Part shown: positions 34,968 through 50,657 of the stretch, in pieces
Position numbering within the stretch: the first letter of the stretch is position 1
Layout: every line of letters starts with the position of its first letter
NCBI GenBank assembly: GCA_032358255.1
Contig: JAULBX010007774.1
Location: 1 to 64,000 of the forward strand
DNA from: Heterotrichella gracilis
Lineage: Eukaryota > Sar > Xanthophyceae > Tribonematales > Xanthonemataceae
Reading direction: 5' to 3'
Length of the DNA stretch: 64,000 bases
Notes under the pieces: model-generated
Seen by the model: only the letters and a program-made list of their open reading frames with translations
Told to the model about the DNA's origin: nothing
Databases searched by the model: none
Translations under genes and position numbers: made by a program

Positions 34968-36300
34968 TTACTCCATCCAAAGCACCCCTCTCTCTGGCTT
35001 CTGCTGCTCCAGCTCCCACTCCCCCCAGTCACCATCCTCCCCCTTGCTCCTGTGGCACACCGTGAAACCACAATGGAGGGTTTCGTACACGGTGGCCCAG
35101 GGCACCACTCGAGTCACAGACCTGGCTACTGCCTGCGGTACATACGTCAATGGATGGGGTGTCATTATGAGTATTATATAATATGGATGTGAATACGCAT
35201 CTGATCTGATCTGCTGCTGCAACATCAGCGCCCGGTGCAGGCCAGCGCAAGTAGCAAGTAACAACCAACCGCTAGGAGGGACGCAATTGAGGAGGTGCAA
35301 GAACTTGCCAAGAGGCACTGACCTCTCCGTGGGTGACCGCCAGGATGTTCATGCCTTCATGCCTACTTGCAATGTCCTGCAAGACAAATATCATCAGCAT
35401 CCCAGTCCAGGCATCACGTACAAAACCGGCAAATACTGCTTCATACTTGCCCACATGCCCTACCTCAAAGGCAGCAATGTATCGCTTGTGCGCTTGCTCT
35501 GGGGTTTCAGGGTACTCAGGGAAGTCCGAAGTCGCCATTTTCAACTCCTGTACACAGTCTGCAACAAGCACACCGAGACTGATGTCAATTCCGTTCCCCA
35601 GGGTGTCCTATGTGAGTTTAGCGTCCTTATGTGTAATCGCCAACAGTTACCTGGTGTTCCCAAGGCTTGCAGCATACCCACATTGGCTGCTTCACTGCCC
35701 CACATCCAGCTGCTCATCAGTCCCTCGGGTAAGCTCCTTACCAGCCCGTTCAGGTTCTTGGTGGTGAGCATCTGCACCACCCGAGGGTGTCACTTTCTGC
35801 AGCTTCCGCATCAGGTTCCCTCAAACATAAGCCTTGCACCGGCAGCACACCTACCTCGCTCAAGCCATAGTCTACTTCTGTGCTGTCTAAGGGTATGCCA
35901 AGCGCCTGGGTGCACTCTTTTGCTGTCTGAAGGCACCGAGTGAAGGGTGACACCACTACCTGTTGTATGTTCAACTCCTTCAACTGCTCAGCAACAGCCC
36001 CTGCCTGACAAACCAGCAAATGTCAATAAAATCGATCCAGTGAACAGGATGCCCAGAGAAAATCGATACATGGGCAGGTCGTGAACAGGTTGCTATATGA
36101 TCAGTTGGCATCAGTTGTCTGCTGTGTAGGTTGAAGGAGCTAGCCCTGTCAAGTACCTGTTGCCTTCCTGTGTCACTCAGTGGTGGGTCCCAAAACCTTT
36201 CAGCGGTGACCTTCCAGGAATCGTCTTCCTCGTCTAGTCGTTTTCCATGTCTCAGAACAACCAGAACTTGCTTCGAGTGTGTTTCAGTTTGGCCAGTCAT
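34968..36300 (-). CDS. Histidine phosphatase (phosphoglycerate mutase-like) family protein
   Basis: Six exons join in phase: 36300-36157, 36004-35855, 35771-35651, 35558-35464, 35376-35323 and 35132-34968, for 242 residues. The catalytic phospho-acceptor is H18 in LRHGKR; PLSDTGRQQ, SPFTRCLQTA and the second active-site His, H186 in VTHGE, follow in the usual order. The family includes phosphoglycerate mutases, fructose-2,6-bisphosphatases and the UBASH3/TFIIIC-tau55-type protein phosphatases. The RHGKRLDEEDDSW start and long spacing to the second His resemble the plant PGM-like group closest to UBASH3, so a protein or small phosphoester substrate is possible; the substrate cannot be told from sequence. 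Divergent from the WD40-RRM gene. Confidence 0.88.
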
Positions 36301-36807
36301 AACTCTGTGGGTGCTCTCAACTTGAAACGTGCATGCATGGCATGTAACGTCTGAGTTCTACACCAACGCCAGGTCGCCCAACAGAGTACTACGCCACATA
36401 ATCATAAAATAGGGTGTGTTGGGCGCTCGTAGGCAGGGTGCTGGACCATAGTGCGGATGCATGCACGCATGAGCTGAAGGAAATAAGATGCATGCATTCC
36501 ACTGCATTCATCAAGTTGCAAACCCAAAGCAACACGTTGGCTCAGGCCACTGCCACTAGGTCAGGCTCCTTATACCGTTATGTATGTATGCGTCTCACGG
36601 TGATACCAGGTGAATGCACCCGCCATTCAATCCGTTCACCTCCCCGCAGCGTTGAAACTATAGCTCGTTTCTTGGAAGTCTCCTCCCACTTGTGAAGGAG
36701 TCACAAGAACGGCTGGCTTGCCACACGTAGTGCAGATGACGCTCGCATTGCCGCAGAGCACGGCCAGTTAGGTTGCACATTGCCCAGATATGGTTAGGTT
36801 GTGAAGG
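36301..36807. promoter_or_regulatory. Divergent promoter region, histidine phosphatase / WD40-RRM
   Basis: These 507 bases separate two outward-facing genes. GTGCATGCATGGCATG lies near 36330 and GATGCATGCACGCATG near 36456. No TATA box or exon was recognised. Confidence 0.45.
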
Positions 36808-39800
36808 ATGCAGGTCGGAGGTAACGGTATGTTTCAGTACTCTCTCAGTTGCGCCTGGACCCATGCGTTCGACGAGCCCATCACCAGCTTGGACGTCTGT
36901 GACAGTTCACGGCGAATTGCGGCCAGCACAACGCGCCAGGTGCAGGTGATAGATGTGAGCAGACCTGACAGGACTGTCACCAAGCTTGACGTGCAGGCCA
37001 GCAGGGTGACGGGTGTGGGTTTTACGCTTGATGGGTCGTCACTGTTCGTATCCAGCGACCAGGGCGTGCACAGGTACACCCAGTCCAATAGCGGTGCGGC
37101 GAAGGCGACAGTCTACACCCCCGACAGCACGACGCAAGAGGATGCCTTGCAGCATGCAGGGAGGTGGCCTTTGCTGCTGAGGCAACCGAAGGCTGACATT
37201 TTTGCAGCCTGCGTCGGAAGGTACTGTCACTTGCTGCCCTCCTCCGATATGTCGGGGCTGCCGCTCCGATATGCATGTTTCGGTGATGTGGATTCGCAGC
37301 CCACGCCCGATTCCCCTGTCTGGTGCAGAACCCTGTTGATATTCGATGGCACAGCCAAAGTGCACAAGGTGATTGCGGTTCCAGAGCGGGTGCTTCAGCT
37401 TGAGTGGCTTGGCCACAGTACGCTGGTCGTGTGCTGCCCAACGAAGGTGTATACCTGGTTCACGAACGGCGAGGAGGGGGTCAACCTGCAGCCGAGCGCC
37501 GACGAACAAGGGCAGCAATCGTATCTCTGTGTGTCCTCCTCCCCTCAGGCGCAATCGGTGGCATCCGGGACCAGCAGAAAACGGGTACGGCCATGCATTC
37601 GTGGCCTCGCCCTGTGCACCACCCATCAAAACTCCTAGCGCAAGCAGGCGCGCCAAAAACGGCGTGGTCATCTTGACGGCTGATCAGTGTTTTTCTTGTC
37701 GTGCGCCATCACGTGTTTTGGCCAAGTGGAAACAGTTGTGGGCATCTGGCTCCATACCTTGTCACTGCCTTGCCTGAAAAATTGAATGCTCAAAGGCGCC
37801 TGCACTTTCGCCTCTGTACCTGTGGTCTGTCACCGGCGTGTGCACTTGCATTGGGTGGTTTGTGCTAGAGCCTGATGGGGTATTATCACTGGCCATGCTG
37901 ATACAGTCACCCACCTGTGGCAGATCCACCTGTGGAGACTCGACCAGGGAAGCTCCCCTTCACTGTCCTCTTCACCAGTCATCCTCAACGACTACGATGC
38001 TGAGGTACTGCTCTGCCACGTTCCTGGATTGTTTGCCTGATGGTGGTATCCATGGGCAATTGCATTGGCATCCAAAGCATGAGGTGCCCAATGACACAGA
38101 ACTGCCCAGCAAACGGTGACAACTGTCCAAATGCAGGTAACCATTGTCCAATATGACTCTGCTGGGAAGTTCCTAGCTTCCTGCAGTGGCTCTGAGATAA
38201 CTGTGTGGTGAGTTATACCCCCTAATGGCTGCCACGTGCCACGCTGCCCTGCCATGCTGCTGCTGCTCTGCCCCCTAAGCTCTGCCCAAGACTATCACAG
38301 GAGGATATGACTCTCACAGGAGGGTATGTGTGGTTAAAACTGAAAAATAACAACTCTGCAGGGACGTGTCCAACCCCGAGCTGACCAAGTCCTCGAGCAT
38401 CATCTGCTGCGGCCATGAGCCCAAGTCTGCAGTCAGCTGCATCTCCTTCCAGAGGAATGGGAAGTTCCTGGTATGTCGTCACTAATTGTGTAGCACAGGC
38501 ACTTAATACCACCAATTGCAGCACCATCGAAACGCACTGCTGTAGCATAGACACCCAGTGCCACCGGCGGTGATTGCATTGACAACCATCGCCACTTTCC
38601 AGCGGCAGCACGGAAACTCGCAACTGCTGCCTCAGAGGGTGTTGGGTTTAGGGTTTCTGCTCACGCCGGCTGTTTTTGCCTCAAACAGGCCACAGGCGGC
38701 ACAGACGCCAAGGTGCTTCTCTTCGACTCGGTCACGTTCCGGCCGGGGGGCATCGTGGGGCCCCAGGTGGCGGCGCAAATCGGGTTCCAAGGGGAGGTCA
38801 TCACCGCGCTCCAGTGGATGCCCGGCAACATGCTCCTGGCCGCCAGCTCCAGCGGCGCCCTGGTGTGCTGGAAGGTCGGGGAGGGGCTGGGCACCCACAA
38901 CCTCCCCGGCAAGGTGACCTCGATGGAGTCCCATGTGCACCATGTGGTGCAGCCAGCCACGCCTGGTGGCGCCTCCTCCTCGTCCAGCTTCCCAGGGGTG
39001 CAGAGGCCCAGGAGCTCCAATAACAAGCCCGATCTGCCCATGAGCTCCAACAACAGGCTCGATCTGCCCATCCCTGTGCCAGTGCCAATCCCCGTCCCAA
39101 TCCCTGTGGATGCGCTGGAGCTGGAGAGCAAGGTATGGGACAGCTGCCAGGCTCTACTTGAGCTCGGCGCAGCTGCATTAAATTTTACTGCGTCGCGTGG
39201 GACTGGAGTGAGCATGGTCAATGGCTCGCGGGCTGCATTGTTGTATTTACAGCCCATGCCCAGCAGTGTGCAGCTAGCTATATGCCCACAAGTTACACTG
39301 CAGGCGATGCGTTGTACCCTTCTCATGTGCCCCCACCAATCATGCATGAGGGTGGGGCGGCATTGGCACCTCATGCTGGACAACCACGGAGGCGTTGAAA
39401 TGTAAAGCCCTGAACCCTGATCCAGCAGCCTTTCTGGAGGCTGGTGCAGCACACGAGTTGCCCAGCACATGTGTCGCATTGGATCCATCTCACTTGTCCC
39501 ATTCATTGTGCAGCTGAACCTGTCGGGTAAGGGGAGTGAGGGGCTCATGAAGCCGCAGCCGCCCCGCGAGCCCCGCAGCCAGCAAGGGGAGCGTCAGTAC
39601 CCCCAGGGGCCACTGCCCCACCGAGGGAGCACCCCCACCTCCAGCCGAGGCAGCTCCCGGCCGCATTCTGCTCAGCCGGACACCGTCCCCACGCAGCCGG
39701 TACGCCTGGGCTAAGCTCTGAGCCCCAAGCCCTTCTTCGCAGACCTTAACCCTTTTCCCTAAACTCCAGGCTGGGCCGCCTGACTCACGGGGATTGTGCA

Positions 39801-42800
39801 TGCTAGTTGAGTGCACCGGTAGCTTCATTTGAAGGTCAGTGTGCACCATGCTGCGGCGCTAGATCTTCCTATATCAACAAGCATGTTACATGCTGCATGT
39901 GCACTGCACACGTGTCGGAAACCCCACCTAACAGCAAGCTTCCCTAAACAATCCGATACGAACCCTTCACAATTTTAGCAAATTTTTGGTCTGCAGGCCA
40001 AGCCACGCGACATCCCAGGGGCGGGGCGAGACGCCCACCTGAAGAAGCGCGGCAGCAACCCACCGGAAGCCGACACCTGGCACGCGCTCCCCAGCCCAGC
40101 CACTGCGGGGCCCCAAAGGGGCAAGCCCAACCCGCGCAACGCCAGCCACCAGCTGTCCCCACAGCTCATGCAGCACATACAGCAGGTCAGCACTGGTGAC
40201 ATCTTAACTTGAAATCTTCGTTTCTTTGAACCCACAAATTGCCTCTTTCACATTCATTGTAAGGCAGCACGTACAGCAGGTCAGCAGTGGTGACATCCCA
40301 TATATCGAAACCTTAGTCCCCTTTGTATTGGTGCGCATCGAGGTACAGCATTGGCCTGCAAGGGAGACTGGCCAGTCGCACCCCAATTGGCCCTTCTAAT
40401 TCGTTGTATTCTTCATGGTCCAGCCTTTTCACTGCAAAACCCCCAAATCCTCGTCACCAGGGATGGAAACAGGCACCCAGGTGCCCATTAATGCCAGGGA
40501 TTTTGCCATTTTTGAGGGGATAATGACGGGGAATGTGTACCCCCTGCAGGTCAGGGATTCCTCCACCACTGGCCACAGCAGGCAGCAGGCGCCGCAGCAG
40601 CTGCCCAACTGGGGACTGGGAGGCGCTGCCGCAGCCAACCAGTTCAGGTGGGAGTGGTAGCATGAAGGGGGGAGGGGAGGGAATATGGTATTTGGCACCG
40701 TCTCATTCATCACCATCACACGGTTGGGGGATATGAGCTTGCATCTATGTACCTTGAGGGAAATGGCTTGCTTGTGATGTGAGCATCTGCCGTCACACAG
40801 GTGGGCATGGTAATGTCAATGGGGGGAGGGGAGGAGATTGACTTGGCATGTCGTTTGTCATAATCGTAATTTTGGTGCCTGTTTTCACCTGCGGGAGCAG
40901 GGTTGGCAACTACTGGGTAATGCCAGCTGTCAGCAAGGACACATTTCCATGTGACTGAAAGATTGTGCCACCCGCAGGTGGGGGATGCAACCGGTGCCAG
41001 GTGGCGCAATGCCGTACGGCCAGATGGCATCTCCCTATGGGCCGGGGCAAGCCTACAGCCCTCAGATGGGTGGGATGATGGGGGGGATGCCCATGGCATA
41101 CCTTGCTGCGCAGCCTGGCATGGCGGGGATGGGCAGCGTCCCTGGGGCAGCAGGGCCGGCGACCAGCGTACCGGCAGGTATGTGCTCGCACGTGGCATAT
41201 GCACCCTGGCTCCATCCATGCGTCTCCTAGGTGGTTTGCGCGTGACATCGTTAGCTAAATTTGGCATCTGTAAATAGTGCTCAGGAGAGGTGTCCCCCCT
41301 GGCTGGGACGGGAGGCGGCTTAACCCCTATGGACGGGAGGCGGCTTACTTGCCCATGATGTTCACTTCCATGGGCTACCTGTATATGTGCATGTGGAAAA
41401 ACACCCGCAACAAGCTTCGCTCCTGACAAACCAGCTCCTGTGTAAGCATTCTGCCAAAGCCAACTGTGCTGTGACGCTGCCCCCTTGGCTCCAATGTGCA
41501 GGTGTCCCCGTGGCCCCTGGAGGCGGCCTGAACCCTAAGGGTATGCCCATGATGTTCATGCCCATGCCCATGGGCTACCCCCCGCAAGGCTACCAGGCCA
41601 TGCACTGGCAGCATCAGCAGTGGCCCAACCAGGCCATGCAGTGGCAGCCGGCCTACTACCAACTGCCTGGGGGGGCGGTGGTGGGGGCTCCGGGGGCGGA
41701 GGGCGGGGCGCGGCCCCCACCGGGCCCCCCGCCGGGCCCTGGCTACACCCCGACCTCCCCGCTTTCGCCCAAGGCTTCCACCCCTTCCACCACCGCTCAG
41801 TCACACGGGGAGTCAGGTAAGAGATCATCTTCCATTGTGTACGGCTTCAGCAGGTCGCAGCCAACCCCCTAAATCTTAAGGAGGTCATTGTGCAATGTGG
41901 CTGCAGGCATGGCGGCCATCCTTTAAAGCCTAGAATCAATTGCCTGGAAGTCCACAATAAATGCACCCTAACGCCTAAACCCTACACATGTCCTTCACCG
42001 TCTGTCCCATGGCTACAGGCACGTGACCATAATTATGAACCCTTGACTTTGTCCCCATTTACATGCCAATGTGGCAGCAGGCATGGCGGTCGCCATTCAT
42101 CACCGAACATGATCAGTGGCGAGGCACAGGCGAGCACCTTGAAACACACCGAGGATGGCGGCCAGGGCCGCTGCATCTGAACCCTGAAACCCTGAACCTT
42201 AACAGATAGCCTTCAAATTCTGATCAAACCCACCTTGATCACTTAATTTCTCAGTTTGCCCTCAACCATCTGGCAGCAGGCATGGCGGTCATCACGGAGA
42301 GCCCGCGCGTGACCAGCAGCGTGGCGGAGGCAAGCGACACAAGGGACACCGAGGAGGGCGGGTCTGAGCCATTACACCTGGACTCGCCTCTGTCTGAGGA
42401 GTCAGCAAATGCTGTGACCACGCTGTATGTGGGCAACCTGCCTGCCAACATTGATGAGCATGCGCTCGCGGCGCCCTTCTCCTTCTTCGGCCCCATTGCC
42501 CAGGTTCAGGTGAGGCGTGGCTTGGCGCAGTGGCGGCATATAACTATAACGAATTAGGTCATTTTCCCTAAGTTTTCATCACACGTGGCCGTGCAGCATG
42601 CCATCAGTGACACATCCTCTGTTAGGGTTTAGGGCTAGGGTTTAGGGTTTTGACACACGCGCCCCGCCTGCAGGTCATCCGTGACAAGAACGCGCAGTCC
42701 CGAGGCTACGGCTTTGTGACCTACGCCCACCCAGCCTATGCAGCGGTGGCCATGCAGCACATGAACGGCATGTCACTCCCAGGCAACTTTGGGAGCCGGC

Positions 42801-42832
42801 CGCTGCGCGTGGCGCCATCCAACAGGCGCTGA
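36808..42832 (+). CDS. WD40-repeat protein with C-terminal RRM
   Basis: Twelve exons join in phase: 36808-37584, 37924-38004, 38137-38207, 38362-38470, 38689-39132, 39514-39699, 39997-40185, 40550-40647, 40978-41177, 41502-41816, 42280-42509 and 42674-42832, for 952 residues. Residues 1 to about 420 form WD40-like blades, clearest at VTIVQYDSAGKFLASCSGS, EITVWDVSNP, SAVSCISFQRNGKFLATGG and ALQWMPGNMLLAASSSGALV. A low-complexity Pro/Gly/Gln/Met-rich linker follows. The last 85 residues are an RRM, with RNP2 LYVGNL and RNP1 RGYGFVTY. I know no standard family with this order, so an RNA-bound scaffold role is only inference. The alternative is two genes, but no stop or new start breaks the phase chain. 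A TGTAA at 42921-42925 suits polyadenylation. Introns carry copies of exon edges. Confidence 0.78.
40262..40299 (+). repeat. Copy of WD40-RRM exon 7 end and donor
   Basis: CAGCACGTACAGCAGGTCAG then CAGTGGTGACATC matches 40170-40203 with two or three changes. It spans the exon end, the GTCAGC donor and the first intron bases. The offset is 94 bases. Confidence 0.8.
41303..41380 (+). repeat. Copy of WD40-RRM exon 10 start, itself partly duplicated
   Basis: The segment resembles exon bases 41512-41580, including GCCCATGATGTTCA and CATGGGCTACC. Inside it, GGACGGGAGGCGGCTTA occurs twice (41306 and 41331), a second round of local duplication. Confidence 0.7.
41903..42101 (+). repeat. Two extra copies of the WD40-RRM exon 11 acceptor
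   Basis: CAGGCATGGCGGCCATC near 41906 and CAGCAGGCATGGCGGTCGCC near 42076 mimic the true acceptor and exon start CAGCAGGCATGGCGGTCATC at 42274. All three could be read as 3' splice sites. Confidence 0.75.
42624..42653 (+). repeat. Interstitial TTTAGGG telomere-type array
   Basis: Three to four imperfect TTTAGGG units lie just before the acceptor of the last WD40-RRM exon. Confidence 0.75.
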
Positions 42833-44655
42833 ACCGCCCAAAAACCACATCACCAACGCAGCGAAACGAACGCCCAGGCAGCCCTGGCAGCAGGAACAGA
42901 ATGAACACAGCCGGCCCACGTGTAAAGCAGCCGGCTCATGTGAAATGACCATCACAGCCTGTACCAACACGAGAGAGACAGCGCGAGACTGGCAGGGCCC
43001 ATGTGCCTCCCCGGGACCCGGTGAGGGCGGTGTCCCAGGGAGCGAGGCCGAAAAACTGGTTGTGCGGAACATGCTTTACAGTGAGGGAGCAGAGGCAGCA
43101 GCCTTAATAATAACGCCACAGCAGGAGCAGTCGACATTTTTCGGTGCGTTGTGCACCAGCCGGGGTGCGCATGGCGGCGCACAGGCGATCCCAGTGGGCT
43201 TCGTATCATTGGTTAAGAGGGAAGAGAGTGTAGCAGCAGAACTACTACACTACTGAGAAATCCAATATATTTGATTGGCAGTCCGCAGCCCACATGTTTT
43301 TTCCTGTGCTGCTGTGCGTCATAGTGCCAAGGTGGCGAGGGACTGGATGGGCCCAACACTCAGATGCACATGGGACACTGCCTTCTGGGTGACAGACAAG
43401 GTCTACAGAGCATGTTTCAAATACACCTCCACCCCTATGCTGAGTGTCTGTATCCGAGTTTTGACGACTGGCAATCACGCGCAAATGCATCGTCTTCAGA
43501 AGTGCCGCTAAGCAGGTTGCGCAATGCAGTTCAGGTTGTTGCATCGCGTGCGTGCTGTGGGCTGTGGACTTTTATACAGATCAGCGTCGGCAACAACTTA
43601 TTGTGCTAGTTAGCGCAAGTGCCTTTACAGTTTGCTGTGAGTCTCCCATGCCTGCTAGGCCTATCTTACTCTACCTACCTCAGGATGATATTTAGCACGT
43701 CATGCCAGCAATGGCAACTTTATATTTAGGGAGGTTCCAAATAACTATGCATCACAGTTTCGACTTGCTTTTCTCTGCACCCAAACACCACGGTAAATCA
43801 AGTGAACATGAACTTGGTGAAGCAGAATGCTGTGCGCAGCAGGAAGTAGAGGTTTTTCAGGTTAATGTACACTGCAACCCTTGTGGCAGCAGCACAGCAG
43901 CAGCAGCAGCACCCACTATTGGAATGAGGAATTGGTGGGTGCACCCATTCTCCAGCTGCCTCTGTTCCCATGTCGATCTCAGCTGCGCTGACCAAGTGAA
44001 TATGCCTCGCCAGCTGCTGCGCCAGTAGGAGCAGACCTCCTGACATCCCAACGTCAGTCATTTCCATTCTCTGCTGAGTACGCCTTGCAGCCACCTGTTG
44101 GCAACCCTTCCTGGTCCACAGTAGGGTTTTAGGGTTTTCACACGCAAGGGGTTCGATGGGATCCCAGCTTGAATTCGCAGCCAGCTTTGGCATCAAAAGC
44201 ACCGCGTCTCACAGAGACTGCACTGTCCAACGTTTGAAGCGCCTGGATATTGGGGGTTGAAGAAGGCCTGAAGATCACGAGGTGGGTTGTCTGGAGCGCT
44301 ATTGTACTGTGTGGTTCAAAACTTCAGTCTTTGGGAGGTTACATAATCGGTCACTCACACTTGGACTGAGGCAGGTATATACTTAGTTGCTGCGTTGGAA
44401 ACGTACCCTGGCACGTTGCACTAGGCACGGCCAAACCAACGAATACACTCGCTATCAAAATTCGCTTGGTGGTGGCAATGCATGCATGCATCTTTGCGCA
44501 AACAAACTATGAATATTTTACAATACGGATCACCCTGGTTAACGCAACTTATTGGATTGCACTGGGTGCAGTTGAATACTAGCTGGCAGTCTACAGCTGG
44601 CATGCCACAGCTGGCTTTGAACTAGAGTCCAAGGTACTCCCCTTTCACAGCAACC
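42833..44655. other. No gene resolved; longest intergenic stretch
   Basis: This 1.8 kb lies between two plus-strand genes. TGTAA at 42921-42925 is 89 bases past the WD40-RRM stop. Open frames up to 155 codons are present on both strands, but none has a recognisable domain or clear splice chain. A CAGCAGCAGCAG microsatellite is at about 43889. Confidence 0.45.
42921..42925 (+). terminator. Candidate polyadenylation signal TGTAA
   Basis: It lies 89 bases after the WD40-RRM stop codon and matches the usual green-algal signal. Assigned by position only. Confidence 0.35.
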
Positions 44656-46607
44656 ATGAGTGCCTTTACTGCGGCACAGTTCTTTATTGTGGGTTGGCGG
44701 AATTTCACCAACTCCGGATACCACAAGGCCTCAAAGTCTTGGGACAACAGGTAGGAACCCAATGTGTTATGGTTATGTGAAATTGTAGAGCTGTTAACTG
44801 GGTGAGCGTATGGCAACTGGACACACACCACAGTTGCACTTTTCCACCTGACCATCGCTGTCAACTGTGCAGTGTTCTACAACGAGACCTGAAGGGCAAG
44901 TACTGCATGGTGACGGGAGCCAACCAAGGCCTGGGGTTTCAGACCGCAAAAGTGGGTAGCTTGGCATGTCCATGCCTACCTATGTACCAAAGGTCAAACA
45001 TCTGCAAACCATGGTGGAGGTTGGAAAGCAATCACTTGGACCTGTATGTTTGTGGTTGCAGGAGCTTGCCCAGCGGGGCTGCACGCTGTACGTGGTGTGC
45101 AGGAACGAGGAGCGCGGCAAGACGGCTGTAGATCAAATAAAGGAGGACACCGGCAACCCAGCTGTGCACCTACTGGTACGTGCGCTGATCTGTGCACGTG
45201 TCCTTGGTGCCTACCTGCATATAGATGCTTGCTAGTGCAGCTGTGGTTATCATGAAGGTGTGTGCCAATAGCAGTTTCAAACGAGTATGCTTTACTTATT
45301 TTGGGGTTTTAAAATTACAAAATTGTTGTTGAATCCGGGTCGTTCCATGCGGACTGAGTAGGGTTTTGGTAGGGTTTTGGCCGGCGTCCTGTCCTTCGCC
45401 TTCTTCTTACAGTGACATGCGTTCCCCTCCGATGTGAAACACCCACATGGCCGCAGACCCAGGTCGCTTTACACCCTCACTTCAATGATCCTAAAACCCT
45501 TCAGGCACCTTCCACTCTCATGGCGCACCCAAGCGCCAGCATCATGTCACCCGTGTCCATGCCAGGTGTGCGACGTGTCATCTATGAAGGCGATCAAGGA
45601 GCTGGCTGCACAGTACAAGGGCTCCGGCAACCCGCTGCACGTGCTGGTCAACAACGCAGGCGTCATTGCACCCCAGCGCACGCTCACCAGCGAAGGGCTT
45701 GAGTCCAGTTTTGCCACCAACACCATGGGGGCGTTCCTGCTAACCAGGGAGCTGGAGGGGGTGTTGAAGGAATCAGCGCCCTCTAGGGTCGTATTTGTGG
45801 CCTCCGGTGGAATGTATAACGGTGAGGAGGCTCTATATTTGGTACATCAGGGAAGATTAGCACGACCTCGTTAGTAACCACTTTGGTGTTGTTTACCATA
45901 CTCTTTCCTGGATTGGTGCATTGCCATTGTCCCTGTTTACTTGCCTATCAAAAGTGCAGGGGAGTCTTTGTTATTGTGAGGCTGCTGAGGCCGTACAATG
46001 CTGTGTGTGCAGATTCTATGCATCTCGATGACTTGCAAGCGGATGAGATGAAGAACTATGACGGCGTGCTGCAGTACGCCCGTGACAAGCGCAGGATGGT
46101 GGCCTACACAGAGGCCTTTGCAAAGCGCTGGAAGGGCACAGGAGTGGGCGCATACTCCATGCATCCAGGTGGTGCTCTACCTCCGACACCCCCTATACTG
46201 CTTTCCTTTTGCTTAAAACCAAGCTGTTTTGCTGCTCTGCAAAGTGAGGAGTCTGTAGATACCCTACCACGGTGACAAATTGTTGGGCGCTGTGTTTAAT
46301 TTTACTGTTTGTTCTGCATGCAGGATGGACGATAACAGAAGGGGTGAGGACCTCGTTGCCGGGGTTCACCAAACTGGTCAACACCCGCTTCAGGACCCTG
46401 GAGCAAGGGGCTGACACCACGGTGTGGCTGGCACTGGAAGACATGGAGAAGCTCCAGTCTGGCGCGTTCTACCTGGACAGAAAACCGGCCAGCAAGAACC
46501 TGAGCTGGGCCAGCACAGCGTACACGGATGCAGATGTGCAAAAGCTCTGGAGGCAGCTGAACACAATTGCTGATGGGGGCCATGCAACGGCATTGCCGTT
46601 ATCCTAG
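44656..46607 (+). CDS. Short-chain dehydrogenase/reductase, DHRS12-like
   Basis: Six exons join in phase: 44656-44750, 44873-44951, 45062-45175, 45566-45821, 46013-46168 and 46324-46607, for 327 residues, ending at TAG. The cofactor motif is TGANQGLG, the structural motif is LVNNAGV, the catalytic Ser lies in ASGGM and the catalytic pair is YARDK. The N-terminal lead (FIVGWRNFTNSGYHKASKSW), the phrase YSMHPGWTITEGVR and GAFYLDRKPASKN near the end match animal and plant DHRS12. DHRS12 proteins are NAD(P)-dependent oxidoreductases of poorly known substrate, so none is proposed. The SMHPGW motif and total length make the subfamily call firm. Confidence 0.92.
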
Positions 46608-47346
46608 TCGCAAATCATTTCAGATGTGGGTGACCCTTCCCATGATGGGCCACCCCCTCAAGTTGCAGGCAGAGTCTTTACAACAATGTTGCCCCATGCA
46701 AGCCGGCTGCGTTTTGACAATGCGAACAGTTCTGGAGCTGCAGCAACTTGAAATTAGATGCACATGGAGTCCTCATGATCTATTGGCAACCTTTGTTGCC
46801 CGTAATTAAATGCAATATTGCGGTAGGTGCGTGCCAAAGGTTAAGTTATCGAGTGAATCAGTGGAATCAGGTTCAACAGTCAGAATGGTCAATGACATGT
46901 CAAGTTTCAAACGACGACGCTGAATTTAGCAATGTTATATAGCCCATGACGGACATACAGTAGGAACAATCTAGCATAGTAGCTTGAAGAATAATTTGCA
47001 ATTTCTGATGCAAGTTACCGGTACCCTTTGAGGGCGCTTTTAAGACTTCCAATGCGGATAAGCGCTGAGCAATTGCTGCTCCACCACAATTGTATCTGAT
47101 GGTGAATATATCCTGAAGGGCTTGACATTCCCAGCTCACCGTCAGATGGTTCCAATATAACAGCAACTCTAGGAAAACAACAAATGCGCCTCAGAATGAA
47201 CAGCTGCTGCTCTGTATGAGGGCAGCATGCAAGAAAGGCAACTTGCCAGGCGATATCACAATCACTGCCAGAACTTTGTGCCTCACAAGGTGATGTCATC
47301 TGGTCTACACATCTTAGCTGGTCTCCATGCAACTTGCGCAACATGA
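46608..47346. other. No gene seen; convergent intergenic region
   Basis: The stretch lies between the 3' ends of the DHRS12-like and katanin genes. No conserved exon or obvious repeat was found. Confidence 0.5.

Positions 47347-50657
<3,311 letters not shown>

Noticed and set aside
42833-44655. A protein gene in the 1.8 kb gap
   Set aside because: The open frames lack recognisable domains and good splice chains, and composition resembles UTR and intergenic DNA.
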